A DNA stretch of 64,000 bases from Pseudomonas sp. IAC-BECa141. Lineage in GTDB: Bacteria; Pseudomonadota; Gammaproteobacteria; Pseudomonadales; Pseudomonadaceae. A program made the position numbers and the translations under genes. The stretch spans positions 2,790,001-2,854,000 of the forward strand of contig NZ_CP065410.1 in assembly GCF_020544405.1 (NCBI RefSeq), in the 5' to 3' direction. A model generated the notes under the pieces. It had not been told where the DNA came from. It did no database searches and saw only the letters and a list, made by a program, of their open reading frames with translations. Shown here piece after piece: positions 35,601-45,192 of this stretch. The stretch's first letter is position 1, and the number at the start of each line of letters is the position of its first letter.

Positions 35601-35742
35601 GGGTCTGGTGATGGTCGGCGGGTTGCTGGTGAGTCAGGTACTGACGCTGTTCACCACCCCGGTGATCTACCTGTACTTCGATCGTCTCGGTCGGCGCTGG
35701 GGCCGTGCACCGTCGGCCGTGGAGCCGGTGGAACAGCCATGA
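32638..35742 (+). CDS. muxB: RND multidrug efflux permease (MuxB/MdtB-like)
   Basis: The 1034-residue product has twelve membrane helices and two large periplasmic loops. The proton-relay residues are present: DD in [19 protein letters not shown] (helix 4) and K in [15 protein letters not shown] (helix 10). MdtB/MuxB pumps work as hetero-trimers with a second RND protein, here the next gene. It overlaps muxA by 4 bases (ATGA). Confidence 0.95.
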   Translation: MNISRLFILRPVATTLSMLAIVLAGLIAYRLLPVSALPQVDYPTIRVMTLYPGASPDVMTSAVTAPLERQFGQMPGLTQMASTSSGGASVLTLRFSLDINMDVAEQQVQAAINAATNLLPTDLPAPPVYNKVNPADTPVLTLAITSKTMLLPKLNDLVDTRMAQKIAQISGVGMVSIAGGQRQAVRIKVNPEALAANGLNLSDVRTLIGASNVNQPKGNFDGPTRVSMLDANDQLTSPKDYANLILAYANGAPLRLKDVAQIVDGAENERLAAWANQNQAVLLNIQRQPGANVIEVVDRIKALLPSITDNLPAGLDVVVLTDRTQTIRASVTDVQHELLIAIALVVMVTFLFLRRASATIIPSVAVPLSLIGTFGVMYLAGFSVNNLTLMALTIATGFVVDDAIVMLENIARFIEEGDSPMQAALKGAKQIGFTLISLTLSLIAVLIPLLFMADVVGRLFREFAITLAVAILISLVVSLTLTPMMCARLLKREPEEHEQGRFYRASGAFIDWMIAAYGRKLQWVLKHQPLTLLVAIGTLALTVFLYMVVPKGFFPVQDTGVIQGISEAPQSISFAAMGERQQALAKVILEDPAVESLSSYIGVDGDNATLNSGRLLINLKPHGQRDLTATEVIARLQPQLDKLVGIRLFMQPVQDLTIEDRVSRTQYQFSMSSPDSELLSLWSGRLVEALAQRPELTDVASDLQDKGLQVFLVIDRDAASRLGVSVSNITDALYDAFGQRQISTIYTQASQYRVVLQAQAGEKIGPQALDQIHVKTTDGGQVRLSSLAHVEERQAQLAITHIGQFPAVMMSFNLAPGVALGHAVDIIEQVQKDIGMPLGVQTQFQGAAEAFQASLSSTLLLILAAVVTMYIVLGVLYESYIHPITILSTLPSAAVGALLALLLSGNDLGMIAIIGIILLIGIVKKNAIMMIDFALDAERTQGMAPEQAIYQAALLRFRPILMTTLAALFGAVPLMLATGSGAELRQPLGLVMVGGLLVSQVLTLFTTPVIYLYFDRLGRRWGRAPSAVEPVEQP

Positions 35743-38700
35743 ACCTGTCCGGCCCTTTCATCAAGCGTCCGGTGGCGACCATGCTCCTGAGCCTGGCGAT
35801 CATGCTGCTGGGCGGTGTGAGCTTCGGCCTGCTGCCGGTGTCGCCGCTGCCGCAAATGGACTTCCCGGTGATCGTCGTGCAGGCGAGCCTGCCCGGCGCC
35901 AGTCCGGAAGTCATGGCCTCCACGGTGGCCACGCCGCTGGAGCGCTCGTTCGGCGCCATCGCTGGCGTCAACACCATGAGCAGTCGCTCCAGCCAGGGCT
36001 CGACCCGGGTGATTCTGCAATTCGACCTCGACCGCGACATCAACGGCGCGGCGCGGGAAGTGCAGGCGGCGATCAACGCTTCGCGCAACCTGCTGCCGAG
36101 CGGGATGCGCAGCATGCCGACCTACAAGAAGGTCAACCCGTCGCAGGCACCGATCATGGTGTTGTCGCTGACCTCGGACGTGCTGGAAAAGGGTCAGCTC
36201 TACGACCTGGCCTCGACCATCCTGTCCCAGAGCCTGTCCCAGGTACAGGGCGTCGGTGAAGTGCAGATCGGCGGCAGCTCGCTGCCGGCGGTGCGCATCG
36301 AACTCGAACCCCAGGCGCTGAACCAGTACGGCGTAGCGCTCGACGATGTGCGCAAGACCATCGCCGAATCCAACGTGCGCCGGCCCAAGGGCTCGGTCGA
36401 GGATGACCAGCGCCTGTGGCAGATTCAGGCCAACGACCAGTTGGAGAAAGCCAAGGATTACGAATCGCTAATCATCCACTACAACGGCGGCGCGGCCCTG
36501 CGTCTGAAAGACGTGGCCAAGGTCAGCGACGGCGTGGAAGACCGCTACAACAGCGGTTTCTTCAACGATGACGCGGCGGTGCTGCTGGTGATCAACCGCC
36601 AGGCCGGTGCCAACATCATCGAGACGGTCAACGAGATCAAGGCGCAGTTGCCGGCGTTGCAAGCGGTCTTGCCGGCCAGCGTCAAACTGAACCTGGCGAT
36701 GGACCGTTCGCCGGTGATCAAGGCTACCCTGCATGAAGCGGAGATGACCCTGCTGATCGCCGTGGCACTGGTGATTCTGGTGGTGTTCCTGTTTCTCGGT
36801 AACTTCCGCGCGTCCCTGATTCCGACCTTGGCGGTGCCGGTGTCGCTGGTCGGCACCTTTGCAGTGATGTACCTCTACGGATTCTCGCTCAACAACCTGT
36901 CGCTGATGGCGCTGATTCTCGCCACCGGGCTGGTGGTGGACGACGCCATCGTGGTGCTGGAGAACATTTCCCGGCACATCGACGAAGGCGTAAAACCGAT
37001 GAAGGCCGCCTACCTCGGAGCCAGGGAAGTCGGTTTCACCTTGCTGTCGATGAACGTCTCGCTGGTGGCGGTGTTCCTGTCGATCCTGTTCATGGGCGGG
37101 ATCATCGAAAGCCTGTTCCGCGAATTCTCCATCACCCTGGCGGCGGCCATCGTGGTGTCGCTGGTGGTTTCCCTGACGCTGACCCCGATGCTCTGCGCCC
37201 GCTGGCTCAAACCCCACAAGCCGGGCGAGGAAAACCGCCTGCAACGCTGGAGCCGGCGCACCAACGACTGGATGGTCGGCAAATACGCCACCAGCCTCGA
37301 CTGGGTGTTGCGTCACCGTCGCCTGACGTTGCTGAGCCTGATCATCACGGTCGGGGTGAACGTCGCCCTCTATGTCGTCGTGCCGAAAACCTTCATGCCG
37401 CAGCAGGACACCGGCCAGTTGATCGGTTTCGTGCGCGGTGACGATGGTCTGTCGTTCAGCGTGATGCAGCCGAAAATGGAGACCTTCCGCCGAGCGGTGC
37501 TCAAGGACGACGCGGTCGAGAGTGTTGCCGGGTTCATTGGTGGTACCAACGGCACCAACAACGCGTTCATGCTGGTACGCCTGAAGCCGATCAAGGAACG
37601 CAATATCTCGGCGCAAAAGGTCATCGAGCGCCTGCGCAAGGAAATGCCCAAAGTGCCCGGCGCACAACTGATGCTGATGGCCGACCAGGATCTGCAATTC
37701 GGCGGCGGCCGCGAGCAGACCACGTCGCAGTACAGCTACATCTTGCAAAGTGGTGATCTGGGCGCCTTGCGCGAGTGGTACCCGAAAGTGGTCACCGCGC
37801 TGCGAGCCTTGCCGGAACTGACGGCCATCGACGCCCGTGAAGGGCGCGGTGCGCAGCAGGTGACGTTGATCGTCGACCGCGATCAGGCCAAGCGCCTGGG
37901 CGTGGACATGAACATGGTCACCGCCGTGCTCAACAACGCCTACAGTCAGCGGCAGATTTCCACAATCTACGACAGCCTCAACCAGTATCAGGTGGTGATG
38001 GAGGTCAATCCGAAATATGCCCAGGATCCGGTGACGCTCAAGCAGGTTCAGGTGATCACTGCCGACGGTGCGCGGATTCCGTTGTCGACGTTCGCCCATT
38101 ATGAAAACAGCCTGGAAGACGACCGGGTCAGCCACGAAGGCCAGTTCGCCTCCGAGAGCATTGCCTTCGACATGGCCGAAGGCGTGACGGTGGAGCAGGG
38201 CAGCGCCGCCATCGAGCGGGCGATTGCCAAGGTCGGCCTGCCGGAAGACGTGATCGCGAAAATGGCCGGCACCGCTGACGCTTTCGCCGCGACTCAGAAG
38301 AGTCAGCCGTTCATGATCCTCGGTGCGTTGCTGGCTGTATACCTGGTGCTGGGCGTTTTGTATGAAAGCTACATTCACCCGCTGACAATCCTCTCGACAT
38401 TGCCGTCGGCCGGAGTCGGTGCCTTGCTGTCGATCTATGCGCTGGGCGGCGAGTTCAGCCTGATCTCGCTGCTCGGGCTGTTCCTGCTGATCGGCGTGGT
38501 GAAGAAGAATGCGATCCTGATGATCGACCTGGCGTTGGAACTGGAGCGTCATCAAGGCATGGCGCCGCTGGAATCGATCCGCAGCGCCTGTCTGCAACGT
38601 TTGCGGCCGATCCTGATGACCACGCTGGCGGCGATCCTCGGCGCCTTGCCGTTGTTGCTCGGCCGGGCTGAAGGCGCCGAAATGCGCCAGCCGCTGGGCC

Positions 38701-38846
38701 TGACCATCATCGGCGGGCTGGTCTTCAGCCAGGTGCTGACCCTTTACACCACGCCTGTGGTTTACCTCTATCTCGACAAGCTGCGCCATCGTTTCAACAA
38801 ATGGCGTGGCGTGCGCACCGATGCCGCTCTGGAAACTCCGCTATGA
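35739..38846 (+). CDS. muxC: RND multidrug efflux permease (MuxC/MdtC-like)
   Basis: The 1035-residue paralogue of the preceding pump has the same topology and conserved relay residues ([19 protein letters not shown], and [15 protein letters not shown]). The start overlaps muxB by 4 bases. A pair of unequal RND genes behind one adaptor is the signature of MdtABC and MuxABC systems, where both pumps are needed. Confidence 0.95.
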   Translation: MNLSGPFIKRPVATMLLSLAIMLLGGVSFGLLPVSPLPQMDFPVIVVQASLPGASPEVMASTVATPLERSFGAIAGVNTMSSRSSQGSTRVILQFDLDRDINGAAREVQAAINASRNLLPSGMRSMPTYKKVNPSQAPIMVLSLTSDVLEKGQLYDLASTILSQSLSQVQGVGEVQIGGSSLPAVRIELEPQALNQYGVALDDVRKTIAESNVRRPKGSVEDDQRLWQIQANDQLEKAKDYESLIIHYNGGAALRLKDVAKVSDGVEDRYNSGFFNDDAAVLLVINRQAGANIIETVNEIKAQLPALQAVLPASVKLNLAMDRSPVIKATLHEAEMTLLIAVALVILVVFLFLGNFRASLIPTLAVPVSLVGTFAVMYLYGFSLNNLSLMALILATGLVVDDAIVVLENISRHIDEGVKPMKAAYLGAREVGFTLLSMNVSLVAVFLSILFMGGIIESLFREFSITLAAAIVVSLVVSLTLTPMLCARWLKPHKPGEENRLQRWSRRTNDWMVGKYATSLDWVLRHRRLTLLSLIITVGVNVALYVVVPKTFMPQQDTGQLIGFVRGDDGLSFSVMQPKMETFRRAVLKDDAVESVAGFIGGTNGTNNAFMLVRLKPIKERNISAQKVIERLRKEMPKVPGAQLMLMADQDLQFGGGREQTTSQYSYILQSGDLGALREWYPKVVTALRALPELTAIDAREGRGAQQVTLIVDRDQAKRLGVDMNMVTAVLNNAYSQRQISTIYDSLNQYQVVMEVNPKYAQDPVTLKQVQVITADGARIPLSTFAHYENSLEDDRVSHEGQFASESIAFDMAEGVTVEQGSAAIERAIAKVGLPEDVIAKMAGTADAFAATQKSQPFMILGALLAVYLVLGVLYESYIHPLTILSTLPSAGVGALLSIYALGGEFSLISLLGLFLLIGVVKKNAILMIDLALELERHQGMAPLESIRSACLQRLRPILMTTLAAILGALPLLLGRAEGAEMRQPLGLTIIGGLVFSQVLTLYTTPVVYLYLDKLRHRFNKWRGVRTDAALETPL

Positions 38847-40312
38847 CTGACCGTTCGCTTATCAATCTGGCTACCGTTCGCGGCTCGCGCCTGCTGAGCT
38901 TGTCTCTGTGCGTGGCGATGCTCAGTGCCTGCGCCGTCGGCCCGGACTACCAGCGCCCGCAGACCGCCGAAATCGCCCAGTACAAGGAAGCCGAAGGCTG
39001 GCGTCAGGCCAACCCGAGCGATTCCCTGGCGCGCGGTGCCTGGTGGGAGCTGTATGGCGACCGTCAGCTCAACGAGCTGATCGAGAAACTCAACAGCTCC
39101 AACCAGACCGTCGCCCAGTCCGAAGCCCAGTACCGTCAGGCCCAGGCCCTGGTGCGCAGCGCGCGGGGGGCGTTTTACCCGAGCGTCGATCTGAGCGCCG
39201 GCAAGACACGCTCCAGTCAAGGCACCGGCAGCAGCAGTTCGAGCCTTAGCAGTTCCGCCAGCGGGATTCGTGACACCTACAACGCGCAACTGGGCGTGAG
39301 TTGGGAAGCGGATGTCTGGGGCAAATTGCGTCGTGGCCTCGAAGCCAATGAAGCCAGTGCCCAGGCGAGCTACGCCGATCTGGCGGCGATGCGTTTGAGC
39401 CAGCAGTCGGAACTGGTGCAGAACTACCTGCAATTGCGGGTGATCGATCAGCAGAAACGCCTGCTCGAATCGACAGTCGCGGCTTACGAGCGCTCGCTGA
39501 AAATGACCATGAACCAGTACAACGCCGGGGTTTCCGGGCGCGATGCGGTGGCGCAGGCGCAGACCCAGTTGAAAACGGCCCAGGGCGATCTGGTGGACCT
39601 GGTCTGGCAACGGGCGCAGTTCGAAAACGCCATCGCGGTACTGACCGGCCAGCCGCCCGCCGAATTCAACATTGCCGAAACCCAGGACATTCCCAAGCTG
39701 CCGCAGATCCCGCTGAGCCTGCCGTCGCAGTTGCTTGAGCGCCGCCCGGACATTGCTTCGGCCGAGCGTTCAGTGATCGCCGCCAATGCCAACATCGGTG
39801 TGGCCAAGGCTGCGTACTACCCGGATTTCAGCCTGAGCTTGAGCGGCGGCTACAGCAGCAGTACCTCGCAGAACCTGATCAGCCTGCCGAACCGCTTCTG
39901 GTCGGTGGGGCCGAAAATGACCCTGCCGCTGTTCGACGGCGGCATCCGTTCGGCCGAAGTCGACCGCACCGAAGCGGTGTACGACCAGACCGTGGCCAAA
40001 TACCGCCAGACCGTGCTCGACGGCTTCCGTGAAGTGGAAAACTACCTGGTGCAGTTGAAGGTGTACGAGGACGAAGCGGCGGTGCGCCAGGAAGCCCTTG
40101 ATGCGGCACGGGATTCGTTGCGTCTGACCGAAAACCAGTACAAGGCTGGCGTAATCGCTTATCTGGATGTGGTGGTGGTGCAGGCGACTGCCCTGAGTAA
40201 TGAGCGCACTGTCCTGAATATTCTGCAGAACCGCTTGATCGCCAGCGTGCAGTTGATCGCGGCGCTGGGCGGTGGTTGGGACGGCCAGTTGGAAACCACT
40301 GATAACCGCTGA
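38843..40312 (+). CDS. opmB: Outer-membrane efflux channel lipoprotein (OpmB/NodT-like)
   Basis: The 489-residue TolC-like factor has a signal with LSACAVGPDYQRP, so it is a lipoprotein of the NodT family, and two outer-membrane-efflux repeats (for example QAEAQYRQAQALV-like and QYKAGVIAYLDVVVVQATAL helices). The start overlaps muxC in ATGA, and the longer frame upstream is spurious. It completes the MuxABC-OpmB operon, so the whole exporter is encoded here; in P. aeruginosa MuxABC-OpmB exports several antibiotics (family knowledge). Confidence 0.93.
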   Translation: MTDRSLINLATVRGSRLLSLSLCVAMLSACAVGPDYQRPQTAEIAQYKEAEGWRQANPSDSLARGAWWELYGDRQLNELIEKLNSSNQTVAQSEAQYRQAQALVRSARGAFYPSVDLSAGKTRSSQGTGSSSSSLSSSASGIRDTYNAQLGVSWEADVWGKLRRGLEANEASAQASYADLAAMRLSQQSELVQNYLQLRVIDQQKRLLESTVAAYERSLKMTMNQYNAGVSGRDAVAQAQTQLKTAQGDLVDLVWQRAQFENAIAVLTGQPPAEFNIAETQDIPKLPQIPLSLPSQLLERRPDIASAERSVIAANANIGVAKAAYYPDFSLSLSGGYSSSTSQNLISLPNRFWSVGPKMTLPLFDGGIRSAEVDRTEAVYDQTVAKYRQTVLDGFREVENYLVQLKVYEDEAAVRQEALDAARDSLRLTENQYKAGVIAYLDVVVVQATALSNERTVLNILQNRLIASVQLIAALGGGWDGQLETTDNR

Positions 40313-40330
40313 CGTGAAGCAATGATCATT

Positions 40331-40441
40331 GATCGTTCCCACGCTCTGCGTGGGAATGCCTCCACGGACGCTCTGCGTCCTGCCTTGGAAGGGACGCGGA
40401 GCGTCCCGGGCTGCATTCCCACGCAAAGCGTTGGAACGATC
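40331..40441. repeat. Palindromic intergenic repeat, copy 4
   Basis: A 111-bp copy with inverted GATCGTTCC ends; the right arm has one change (CGTTGGAACGATC). It lies 18 bases after the opmB stop. The rest of the 40313-40606 gap includes CCCCGC/GCGGGG dyad arms (40559-40564, 40584-40589) just before the next gene. Confidence 0.92.
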
Positions 40442-40606
40442 AGAACCCTGAATCAGAGGCTTGTCAGACGATCAAACAAGCGTTTCATCGGGTTGATGGC
40501 TATTTGATAACTTTGTCAGTGAATTCTTTTACGCAATCAGTACAATCGGCGCATTTGGCCCCGCCGAGAACGGACGCAGTACAGCGGGGTGGTCACGAGA
40601 ATTTTC

Positions 40607-42688
40607 ATGCTCATCGGTAGCTATTCCTTCACGCTGGTTTTCATTTCGCTGTGTGTGGCGATCCTTGCTTCCTATACCGCGCTCGATCTCACCGGGCGCA
40701 TTGCCACTGCCAAGGGCCGCGCCGTGCATTTATGGACGGCCGGCGGGGCGTTTGCCATGGGCATCGGCGTCTGGTCGATGCACTTCATCGGCATGCTGGC
40801 GTTCAAGCTGCCGATCAGTCTCGGTTACGACATTTCGATCACGGCGCTTTCATTGCTGATCGCCGTGCTGTCCTGCGGATTCGCCCTGTGGCTGGTCAGC
40901 CAGCCGAAACTGCCGGCCTGGCAACTGGCCTTTGGTGCGCTGATCATGGGCGCCGGCATCAGCGCCATGCATTACACCGGTATGGCCGCGATGTGCATGC
41001 AACCGGGCATCGACTACGATCCGACGCTGTTCGGCGCCTCGTTGCTGATCGCGGTCGGTGCGTCGGCCGCAGCGCTGTGGATCGCCTTTCGTCTGCGTCA
41101 GCATTCGCCTTACGTGCGACTGTTCCGTGCCGGGGCGGCGATTGTCATGGGCGTGGCGATTGTCGGCATGCATTACACCGGCATGGCAGCGGCGCGGTTT
41201 CCTGACGGCAGTTTCTGCGGTGCGGCACTCAGCGGCCTGAACGGCAACGGCCTCGACAATCTGGTGTTGATCACCACGCTGGCGGTGCTGGCCATCGCGC
41301 TGCTGACTTCGATTCTCGACGCCCGCCTTGAAGCCCGCACCGCCGATCTGGCCCATTCGTTGACCGTGGCCAACCGCGAACTCACCCAGCTGGCGCTGCA
41401 CGACACCCTGACCGGCCTGCCCAACCGCATGCTGCTGGACGACCGGATCAATCAGGCGATGAAAAAGGTCAACGAGCAGGGCGGTTGCTTTGCTTTGATG
41501 TTCATCGATCTGGACGGCTTCAAACCGGTCAACGACGCTTTTGGCCACCACATGGGCGACCAACTGCTGCGCGAAGTGGCGGTGCGTCTGCGTGAAGACT
41601 TGCGCAGCCTGGATACCCTGGCGCGGATCGGCGGCGATGAATTTGTCCTGCTGGTGCGCCTGACCGAACCCAACGATGCGCTGGGGCTGGCGGCCCGTCA
41701 GGTCGGCCTGATCGCGCAATCGTTCCGGGTCGCCGAACATGACCTGCAGATTTCCGCCAGCGTCGGCATCGCGCTGTACCCGGGCAACGGCCAGAACGCC
41801 CAGGAACTGCTGATGAACGCCGACGCCGCGATGTACCACGCCAAGGGCGGCGGCAAGAACGGTTACAGCTTCTTCGACGCCTCGATGAACAGCAACGCGC
41901 GCAAGCAACTGCAACTGCTGCAGGATCTGCGCGCTGCACTGGAACACGGCGAGTTCAGCCTGCATTACCAACCCAAATTCCATGCGGCAGACGGTCGTCC
42001 GGTCGGTGCCGAGGCGCTGTTGCGCTGGGAACATCCGACCCACGGCATGCTGATGCCGGACAAGTTCATCGATCTGGCAGAGAAGACCGGGCTGATCATT
42101 CCGATTGGCGAATGGGTGCTCAACGAAGCCTGCCGGCAGATGCGCGAGTGGTACGTGCTGGGCTACACCGACTGGCGGATCGCGGTGAACCTGTCGGCTT
42201 TGCAGTTCTGCCACTCGGGGCTGGTGCGCAGCGTGGCCAAAGCCTTGGCCACTCATCATTTGCCGGCCAACAGCCTGACCCTGGAAATCACCGAAACCAC
42301 TGCCATGAGCGACGCCGACGCGAGCATGACGGTGTTGCAGGAGCTGGCCGATATGGGCGTCGACCTGTCCATCGACGACTTTGGCACCGGTTATTCAAGC
42401 CTGATGTACCTCAAGCGTTTGCCGGCCAATGAGCTGAAGATTGATCGCGGTTTCGTCCGCGATCTGGAGCACGACAGTGATGACGCGGCCATCGTTTCGG
42501 CGATCGTCGCCCTCGGTCAGGCGCTGGGCCTGCGCATCGTTGCTGAAGGTGTAGAAACCGATTCGCAACAGGACTTCCTGACGCAACTGGGCTGCGATTC
42601 GCTGCAAGGTTATCTGCTCGGTCACCCGATGCCGGCGGATCGCTTCCTGCAGGACATCGTGCGCGGCAAACAATTGGCGGTGAGTTGA
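40607..42688 (+). CDS. MHYT-GGDEF-EAL cyclic-di-GMP protein (MucR/NbdA-like)
   Basis: The 693-residue product has seven membrane helices with three MHYT motifs (SMHFIGM, AMHYTGM, GMHYTGM), thought to bind copper or a diatomic gas. A GGDEF domain follows, with an intact RIGGDEF site near residue 340 and an RSLD inhibitory site five residues before it. The EAL domain begins at about residue 467 (GAEALLRWEHP) and keeps LEITETTAM, DDFGTGYSSL and VAEGVET, so both synthesis and breakdown of c-di-GMP look possible. An upstream GTG at 40589 is an alternative start. It is related to MucR and NbdA of P. aeruginosa; which of the two cannot be decided here. Confidence 0.92.
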   Translation: MLIGSYSFTLVFISLCVAILASYTALDLTGRIATAKGRAVHLWTAGGAFAMGIGVWSMHFIGMLAFKLPISLGYDISITALSLLIAVLSCGFALWLVSQPKLPAWQLAFGALIMGAGISAMHYTGMAAMCMQPGIDYDPTLFGASLLIAVGASAAALWIAFRLRQHSPYVRLFRAGAAIVMGVAIVGMHYTGMAAARFPDGSFCGAALSGLNGNGLDNLVLITTLAVLAIALLTSILDARLEARTADLAHSLTVANRELTQLALHDTLTGLPNRMLLDDRINQAMKKVNEQGGCFALMFIDLDGFKPVNDAFGHHMGDQLLREVAVRLREDLRSLDTLARIGGDEFVLLVRLTEPNDALGLAARQVGLIAQSFRVAEHDLQISASVGIALYPGNGQNAQELLMNADAAMYHAKGGGKNGYSFFDASMNSNARKQLQLLQDLRAALEHGEFSLHYQPKFHAADGRPVGAEALLRWEHPTHGMLMPDKFIDLAEKTGLIIPIGEWVLNEACRQMREWYVLGYTDWRIAVNLSALQFCHSGLVRSVAKALATHHLPANSLTLEITETTAMSDADASMTVLQELADMGVDLSIDDFGTGYSSLMYLKRLPANELKIDRGFVRDLEHDSDDAAIVSAIVALGQALGLRIVAEGVETDSQQDFLTQLGCDSLQGYLLGHPMPADRFLQDIVRGKQLAVS

Positions 42689-42773
42689 GCCGCTAATCGC
42701 AGGTCATGCAAAAGCCGGCAATGGCGGTTATTCTTGCCCCGACTGTTACGTGTGCATCGGGGGAAAGGCCAGC

Positions 42774-43520
42774 ATGGATAAAGTCATTGTGATCACTGGC
42801 GGCGGTCGTGGAATCGGCGCCGCCACTGCTTTGTTGGCTGCCGAGCAAGGCTATCGGATCTGCATCAATTACCAGACTGACGAACAGGCGGCCCACCAGG
42901 TGCTCGACCAGGTGCGCGAGCGCGGCGCCACGGCCATCGCCGTGCGCGCCGATGTCAGTATCGAAGACGAAGTGGTCGCACTGTTCAACCGGGTCGACAG
43001 CGAACTGGGCCGCGTCACCGCCCTGGTGAACAATGCCGGCACCGTGGGACACAAGTCCCGGGTCGACGAAATGTCCGAATTCCGCATCCTCAAAATCATG
43101 AAAACCAATGTGCTGGCGCCGATCCTCTGCGCCAAGCACGCAATCCTGCGCATGTCGCCCAAACACGGCGGGCAGGGCGGCAGCATCGTCAACGTCTCCT
43201 CGGTCGCCGCCCGGCTGGGTTCGCCTAACGAATACGTCGATTACGCAGCGTCCAAGGGTGCGCTGGATACGTTCACCATCGGCCTGTCCAAGGAAGTGGC
43301 GGGCGAGGGGATTCGGGTGAATGCGGTGCGTCCGGGCTACATCTATACCGATTTCCACGCCTTGAGCGGCGACCCGGATCGGGTCAGCAAGCTGGAGTCG
43401 GCGATTCCGATGGCGCGGGGCGGGCGGCCGGATGAAGTGGCGGAAGCGATTGTGTGGTTGCTGTCGGACAAGGCTTCGTATGCCACCGGGACCTTTGTCG
43501 ACCTCGGCGGCGGGCGCTAA
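42774..43520 (+). CDS. SDR family oxidoreductase
   Basis: The 248-residue classical short-chain dehydrogenase has a nucleotide-binding GGGRGIG at about residue 9, NNAG near 86, a catalytic serine in VNVSSVAA and the YVDYAASK active site with Tyr and Lys. It resembles glucose- or 3-oxoacyl-type reductases of the YgfF group. ATG 42774 follows GGGGGAAAGG. It stands 85 bases after the c-di-GMP gene and may share its transcript. Substrate unknown. Confidence 0.9.
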   Translation: MDKVIVITGGGRGIGAATALLAAEQGYRICINYQTDEQAAHQVLDQVRERGATAIAVRADVSIEDEVVALFNRVDSELGRVTALVNNAGTVGHKSRVDEMSEFRILKIMKTNVLAPILCAKHAILRMSPKHGGQGGSIVNVSSVAARLGSPNEYVDYAASKGALDTFTIGLSKEVAGEGIRVNAVRPGYIYTDFHALSGDPDRVSKLESAIPMARGGRPDEVAEAIVWLLSDKASYATGTFVDLGGGR

Positions 43521-43529
43521 AACCCTACC

Positions 43530-43641
43530 GATCGTTCCCACGCTCTGCGTGGGAATGTAGCCCGGGACGCTCCGCGTCCCTTCCAGAGCTGGAACGCGGA
43601 GCGTCCCTTGAGGCATTCCCACGCAGAGCGTGGGAACGATC
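43530..43641. repeat. Palindromic intergenic repeat, copy 5
   Basis: A 112-bp copy with inverted GATCGTTCCCACG ends between the convergent SDR and MocR genes, within about 10 bases of each stop. Confidence 0.93.
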
Positions 43642-43650
43642 ACCGGTAAC

Positions 43651-45060
43651 TCAAAACGACCGCACAATCCGCCCCAGTGTTTCCATCGCCTTCTCCGCAT
43701 CCTCGGTCCACGGGCTGCCGTAGTTCAATCGAATGCAATTGCGAAAGCGCTGAGTCGGCGAAAATATCGGCCCCGGCGCGATGCTGATCCCCTGCGCCAA
43801 CGCCATCTGAAACAACTTCAACGAATCCATCTGCGGTGGCAGTTCCAGCCACAGGAAGTAGCCGCCAGCCGGTTGGCTCACGCGCGTCTGCGCCGGGAAG
43901 TAGCGGGCAATGGCCGCGAGCATCGCGCTTTGCTGCTCTTCCAGGGCGTAGCGCAGTTTGCGCAGGTGGCGGTCGTAGCCGCCGTGTTGCAGGTAGTCGG
44001 CGATAGCCGCTTGCGCGGGCATCGAGGCGCATAGCGAGGTCATCAGTTTCAGTCGTTCGATTTTCTGTGCGTAGCGCCCGGCGGCGACCCAGCCGATGCG
44101 GTAGCCGGGAGCCAGGCTCTTGGCGAACGAGCCGCAATGCATCACCAGACCTTCGGTGTCGAAGGCCTTGGCCGGTTTCGGCGCCTGCTGGCCGTAATAG
44201 AGTTCGGCGTAGACGTCGTCTTCGATCAGTGGCACCTGATGCTGCTTCAACAGCTCCACCAGTTCCTGTTTCTTGGCCTCGGGCATGGTTGCGCCCATCG
44301 GGTTCTGGAAACTGGTCATGCACCAGCAGGCCTTGATCGGGTGCCGCTCCAGCGTTTGGGCGAGCACGCCGAGGTCGATGCCGTCGCGCGGGTGCACGGG
44401 GATTTCCACGGCTTTGAGTTTCAGCCGCTCCAGCACTTGCAGGCTGGCGTAAAACGCGGGGGCTTCGATGGCCACCAGATCGCCGGGTTCGGTGACCGCT
44501 TGCAGGCACAGGTTCAGCGCTTCGAGGGCGCCGTTGGTGATCAGCAGTTCTTCCATCGGCAGCATCAGGCCGCCGACCATGTAGCGCAGGGCAATCTGCC
44601 GACGCAATTGCGGATTACCCGGCGACATGTCGGTGACCACCATGCGCGGGTCCATTTCCCGCGCAGCACTGGCCAGTGAACGGGACAGGCGCTGCAGCGG
44701 GAACAGGGTCGGGCTGGGGAACGCCGAGCCGAACGGCACGGTGCTGGGGTCCTTGATCGACTCAAGCACCGAGAACACCAGTTCGCTCACGTCGACCTTG
44801 GTGGATTCGTTGACCTGGCTGCTGATCACCGGCTCCGAGAACGGGCTCGGGGCGTGGGTGTTGACGAAGTAGCCGGAACGCGGGCGGGCACGGATCAGGC
44901 CGCGGCGTTCCAGCAGGTAATAGGCCTGGAACACGGTGGACGGACTGACGCCGTAGGTCTGACTTGCGTAGCGCACCGACGGCACCCGCTGGCCGGGGCC
45001 GAGGACGCCGGAGCGGATCAGTTCAGCGATGTCGTCGGCGAATTTTTCGTAGCGTTTCAT
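43651..45060 (-). CDS. MocR-type GntR regulator with aminotransferase-like domain
   Basis: The 469-residue product has a GntR winged helix (about 1-70; VPSVRYASQTYGVSPSTVFQ) joined to a fold-type I aminotransferase domain (about 105-460) with the PLP lysine in SFAKSLAPGYRIGWV. MocR proteins use PLP chemistry to sense a metabolite rather than to catalyse. From memory PA4132 (MpaR) of P. aeruginosa is a close counterpart and lies between ccoG and ccoN there. In this window it lies beside ccoG, but the ccoN/nirA block is about 18 kb away. Confidence 0.9.
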   Translation of the reverse strand: MKRYEKFADDIAELIRSGVLGPGQRVPSVRYASQTYGVSPSTVFQAYYLLERRGLIRARPRSGYFVNTHAPSPFSEPVISSQVNESTKVDVSELVFSVLESIKDPSTVPFGSAFPSPTLFPLQRLSRSLASAAREMDPRMVVTDMSPGNPQLRRQIALRYMVGGLMLPMEELLITNGALEALNLCLQAVTEPGDLVAIEAPAFYASLQVLERLKLKAVEIPVHPRDGIDLGVLAQTLERHPIKACWCMTSFQNPMGATMPEAKKQELVELLKQHQVPLIEDDVYAELYYGQQAPKPAKAFDTEGLVMHCGSFAKSLAPGYRIGWVAAGRYAQKIERLKLMTSLCASMPAQAAIADYLQHGGYDRHLRKLRYALEEQQSAMLAAIARYFPAQTRVSQPAGGYFLWLELPPQMDSLKLFQMALAQGISIAPGPIFSPTQRFRNCIRLNYGSPWTEDAEKAMETLGRIVRSF

Positions 45061-45103
45061 CTTGGGTCCGGATTGATTTCTTTCTGGAAGACCGTGTCGC
45101 CTT

Positions 45104-45171
45104 CATTCGCGAGCAAGCTCGCTCCCACAGTTGACCGTATTCCTCTGTGGGAGCGAGCTTGCTCGCGAATG
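45104..45171. repeat. REPIN with 27-bp arms
   Basis: Bases 45104-45130 and 45145-45171 are exact reverse complements containing the GTGGGAGCGAGCTTGCTCGC core, separated by 14 bases. It lies between ccoG and the mocR gene. Confidence 0.95.
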
Positions 45172-45192
45172 GCCGCGCCGCAGTCTAAGGGA

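Noticed and set aside
36468-38789. A 773-codon open frame antisense to muxC
   Set aside because: Low-complexity His/Gln/Arg composition and complete overlap with a well-supported RND gene.
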